Assembly: GCA_018822845.1 (NCBI GenBank)
Contig: JAHJJD010000006.1
Span: 1-64,000, forward strand
Reading direction: 5' to 3'
DNA from: Gammaproteobacteria bacterium
Lineage (GTDB): Bacteria; Pseudomonadota; Gammaproteobacteria; Thiotrichales; Thiotrichaceae
DNA length: 64,000 bases
Shown here one piece after another: positions 61,431-64,000 of the stretch. The first letter of the stretch is position 1; each line of letters starts with the position of its first letter. Position numbers and translations under genes: made by a program. The notes under the pieces were generated by a model, which had not been told where the DNA came from, searched no databases, and saw only the letters and a program-made list of their open reading frames with translations.

Positions 61431-62249
61431 TTACTGCCGCTGACCAACTGCATTTGGCGCTTTATTTGCTGCCCCATTGGGTTCGGTGACGGAAGGCGTT
61501 TCCTCATTGGCTCCACCCAACGCTCCCCAACGGGCTGCCATCAGGCGCTGCCGGGCTTCCAGTGCATCCTTGACCGACAGGGCTGGCGGCTGCTTGCCAG
61601 TATCTGCCGGAAACGGCAAACCTGCATTTTGCACCGCAGTATTAACAGGTGGTGCCGCCTGTTGCGCTGCCTGGGCTGCTTGCTGCTGCCTTGCCTGTAC
61701 CTGTTGCTGCTGCCTGACCTCGCGCTCCTGGGCGACCTGCGGGTTTTCCTGTGGAGCGGCAAAATCGCCCACCAATGGAATGGTTTGCTCCTGCTCCCCC
61801 AGTTTCAGGATCAGCCGGTCAGGGTCTATACCACTTACTTTCCAGGCTCCCCACATGTCATCCTTACGCAAATGCACGCTATTGCCGAGAGCATTCTGCA
61901 TAATGCCAAACAGGCTGTCACCCAGATCAATGATGCCTATCAGGCGGCCTTCCGGCAGGGTTGTATCCACCGGCATAGCGACTGGCTGGGCAACTTCGGC
62001 CTTGGGTGGCTTGACTGCCTTGCGGCTTTCCCAGAACAACGGGGCTTGTACCATTTGCGCATACGTATTCAGGTCAGGTGCATCCAGCACGCCTGCATCC
62101 GGAATCCGCACACTGACGCTGCCCCCCGTATCGGCCTGACTGGCATCCTGCACCTTCAGGCTGAACAGGCTCCAGCCAGCAATCGCCAGCAAACCAACCG
62201 CGCCCAGCAATAACAGGGACTGCACAGGTGGATCAATCAGTTTCTTCAT
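61431..62249 (-). CDS. gspC: Type II secretion inner-membrane protein GspC-like
   Basis: The 272-residue protein has one membrane anchor (SLLLLGAVGLLAIAGWSLFSL, about residues 11-31). Its homology region is LPEGRLIGIIDLGDSLFGIM followed by VHLRKDDMWGAWKVSGIDPD, which binds the N0 domain of GspD. Then comes a Gln/Ala-rich helical stretch (about 180-215). There is no PDZ domain, so it is a short GspC/N form. The start at 62249 overlaps gspM by 17 bp. Confidence 0.82.
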   Translation of the reverse strand: MKKLIDPPVQSLLLLGAVGLLAIAGWSLFSLKVQDASQADTGGSVSVRIPDAGVLDAPDLNTYAQMVQAPLFWESRKAVKPPKAEVAQPVAMPVDTTLPEGRLIGIIDLGDSLFGIMQNALGNSVHLRKDDMWGAWKVSGIDPDRLILKLGEQEQTIPLVGDFAAPQENPQVAQEREVRQQQQVQARQQQAAQAAQQAAPPVNTAVQNAGLPFPADTGKQPPALSVKDALEARQRLMAARWGALGGANEETPSVTEPNGAANKAPNAVGQRQ

Positions 62250-62838
62250 GCTTAACCTCCCCGCCACGCCAGTAGGTGGAAATCCTGACTTCCGCCTTGA
62301 CGATCTGTTTGTCTTCGCCCAAACCTTCCAGCGGCTTGATGTCGAGGCTTTCGACGAACATCAGCGGGCGCGCCCGGTATGCCTGGTGCAAGACTTCGCG
62401 CAGCAAGGCAGGGCTGGACTGGAATACCGCCTTGACCATGACGCGCTCATACACCGAGTTTGCTTCCGCGTCTTCCCTTGGCTGTTCTGCAACCACTTCA
62501 GAGCTGATCAGCACGCCACTGTCACGGGTAATCACGGTCGTCAGATGTTTCTGCAATTCCTTCGCCACCTGCGCCGAAGTCATCCCGGCGGGGTAAAAGA
62601 GCTTGTCCAGCCCCTGCTGTTGCACACGTTGGTATTCCGACATGAACTCGGGTGCACCATTGGCAATCTGGCGGAAACGGGCAAGTTGCTGGTAGCCGGT
62701 TTCGATCCGCTGGCTATAATCCATCGACAGTTGCAGCAGCGGCAGGATCGCGAAAAACACCAGCGCCAGCAGCAGGACAACCAGCATCCCCCACGCCAGC
62801 AGACCCCGATGCCTGTTCAGTTCAGGGTTATTCAGCAT
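62233..62838 (-). CDS. gspM: Type II secretion protein GspM
   Basis: The 201-residue protein has a membrane segment (LLAWGMLVVLLLALVFFAILP) and a coiled-coil plus ferredoxin-like periplasmic domain, the GspM/PilO plan. It links GspL to the pseudopilus base. ATG 62838 was chosen because the 28 residues before it overlap gspL and look like shadow; the overlap with gspL is then 11 bp. Confidence 0.85.
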   Translation of the reverse strand: MLNNPELNRHRGLLAWGMLVVLLLALVFFAILPLLQLSMDYSQRIETGYQQLARFRQIANGAPEFMSEYQRVQQQGLDKLFYPAGMTSAQVAKELQKHLTTVITRDSGVLISSEVVAEQPREDAEANSVYERVMVKAVFQSSPALLREVLHQAYRARPLMFVESLDIKPLEGLGEDKQIVKAEVRISTYWRGGEVKHEETD

Positions 62839-63883
62839 GAGCCACCTCCACGGTTGCTTCGATGTGGAAGCGGTCGCGCCCATTATCCTTGTTGCGGGTG
62901 ACGGGCGACTTGAAACGGACATCGGCGAATTCCGGAGCCTCTTCCAGTATGTCGATCAGATTCAATGCCTTGCCTGACTCACCCCGGATTTCCAGCATGC
63001 GCCCATCCAGACTCAGGCGCTCCAGCCAGGTATGATCCGGAATGTCTGTCGACAGCTTCTCCACCACATCCAGCGCCACGGGCGAGGTGCGGCGTTTTTC
63101 CTCCAGAAAATGCAAGGCATCTTCCGCCTCCATCAGTTTGTCACGCACCGTCATTTGTTCGGCGGAAGACTTGCGTACTTCGGCCAGTGCTGTTTCGACC
63201 TGCTCAAGACGACGGAATTTGTAGCCCAGCGGTGCCAGCAGCGACAAGGCCAATGCACCGATGAACAGATAAAGTGGAATCATTGACCAGCCACGTGTGG
63301 CAGCGGCATCCTGCTCACGACCCAGGCGTACCTTGCCCGCAGTTTCTCCAACCGAAATGACATCTACGCCATCAATGCCTGCATCCGTCATTTGTCGCAC
63401 GAGACGATCGACGACGTGGCGGGGTGCGACATAAATATCGGCCAGCACTTCCTTGCGGGTCTTGTCGTGCCGCAGGATTTGCGCATCAAACAGGGCATTT
63501 TCCGTGGTAAATGGTGTCAGGCGGTCAAGCTGATAGCCAACGACCTGGCGCAGATTATCCTTGACCGCTTCCGGGAAATGGCGCTGCATTTGCAAAACCT
63601 GGCCCTGCCCAAGACGCAACTCAACCTGATATGGTTTCCCCGCAGCTCTGGATGGAACGAAATCGGTTAGTGAAGCATCTGTATCAGTCAGCAGGAAATT
63701 ACCACGCTCCTGTTGCTTGCCATCCTGCTCCCACAGGACGCTGCCCTGCTGACCATCCTGCATGTGCAGCACCAACCGTGGCGGATCACTGCGGAACAGT
63801 TTGCGCAAGCCATCCGGTAGGCTGGCAGACAGCCCTTCACCCCACCAGCGCATGAATGCTTGAAATTTTGCAATGAGTGACAT
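62828..63883 (-). CDS. gspL: Type II secretion protein GspL (PilM/PilN-like)
   Basis: The 351-residue protein has a cytoplasmic actin-like part (about 1-190, with LRQVVGYQLDRLTPFTTENA), one membrane helix (MIPLYLFIGALALSLLAPLG, about 207-226) and a periplasmic PilN-type domain. It recruits the GspE ATPase. ATG 63883 is used; an upstream start at 63940 lacks similarity. It appears to lead the operon, since no coding sequence is seen from 63884 to the window end. gspE to gspK must be elsewhere. Confidence 0.87.
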   Translation of the reverse strand: MSLIAKFQAFMRWWGEGLSASLPDGLRKLFRSDPPRLVLHMQDGQQGSVLWEQDGKQQERGNFLLTDTDASLTDFVPSRAAGKPYQVELRLGQGQVLQMQRHFPEAVKDNLRQVVGYQLDRLTPFTTENALFDAQILRHDKTRKEVLADIYVAPRHVVDRLVRQMTDAGIDGVDVISVGETAGKVRLGREQDAAATRGWSMIPLYLFIGALALSLLAPLGYKFRRLEQVETALAEVRKSSAEQMTVRDKLMEAEDALHFLEEKRRTSPVALDVVEKLSTDIPDHTWLERLSLDGRMLEIRGESGKALNLIDILEEAPEFADVRFKSPVTRNKDNGRDRFHIEATVEVAHAE

Positions 63884-64000
63884 GTTTTTCTGTTTTTTAT
63901 TGTTAACCCCAATGGCAAGCCTAGCGCATCTGTTAAGCAACTGTCGAACCCGACCCGACCAACTGTCTATTTACACGCTGTCAAACCAATTCACAGTTTA

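Overview
The window reads as chromosome of a Gram-negative gammaproteobacterium. It carries Kdo/heptose LPS core genes (waaA, kdkA, hldE, a GT9 heptosyltransferase, lpxL), a Mla-type lipid transporter, type II secretion genes, an outer-membrane porin, and L13/S9 proteins of gammaproteobacterial length and form. The many short GC-rich palindromic repeats, the WD40/TIR genes, the Uma2 and Rpn nucleases and the DUF3683 respiratory flavoprotein suggest a Thiotrichales (Thiothrix-like) bacterium. That assignment is inference from gene content, not from a marker gene. No tRNA, rRNA, CRISPR array or complete insertion sequence was recognised.

Layout. 0-3.5 kb: a translationally coupled TIR/degenerate-NTPase gene and a WD40 gene, plus a small unknown gene. 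3.5-7.1 kb: an mlaE(STAS)-mlaF-mlaD-pqiC-like operon. 7.2-10.3 kb: a DUF2157/GDYXXLXY membrane pair, a Uma2 nuclease, a ferredoxin and a cytochrome c. 10.4-25.9 kb: LPS core and lipid A genes. Within this, 13.7-19.7 kb is a glycosyltransferase/methyltransferase/O-antigen-ligase run that looks AT-richer than its flanks. It is followed by an aldo/keto reductase, a membrane protein, an FAD oxidoreductase, hldE, lpxL, slyD and tpx. 26-33.6 kb: an RND pump whose adaptor and permease genes are separated by a shortened Wzc/CpsD-like kinase gene, then small conserved genes. 33.9-39.5 kb: an ammonium transporter, a PGPGW membrane protein and a 1287-residue DUF3683 FAD/Fe-S oxidoreductase. 39.6-45.5 kb: an accessory zone of toxin-antitoxin pairs, Rpn nucleases, gene fragments and nested small repeats, with one porin gene embedded. 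45.6-46.6 kb: rplM-rpsI with a clear sigma-70 promoter and terminator. 46.7-56.9 kb: one long minus-strand operon for ABC-transporter-dependent O-antigen (parvulin, wzm, wzt, acyltransferase-like, methyltransferase, glycosyltransferases, a HAD protein) ending at a strong terminator. 57-58.5 kb: a secreted protein of unknown function. 58.7-63.9 kb: gspL-gspM-gspC-gspD and a lipoprotein.

The most distinctive feature is the spread of short repeat elements into coding sequence. Five otherwise normal genes carry in-frame repeat-derived segments. Two of these segments lie exactly inside the N-terminal signal peptide, between the Met-Lys start and the hydrophobic core. Another palindromic element supplies the stop codons of two convergent genes. 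In the 39.6-45.5 kb zone, a 13-nt dyad tag recurs five times beside toxin/antitoxin and Rpn genes. One 131-bp inverted-repeat element there contains a second palindromic element. Several toxins are broken while their antitoxins are intact (brnT nonsense mutation, yafQ truncated by a tag).

As systems, the TIR + WD40 pair is the best candidate for an uncharacterised immune or signalling unit. The O-antigen operon, in which both the methyltransferase and a glycosyltransferase carry coiled-coil tails, is the best candidate for an unusual chain-terminating or assembly complex.
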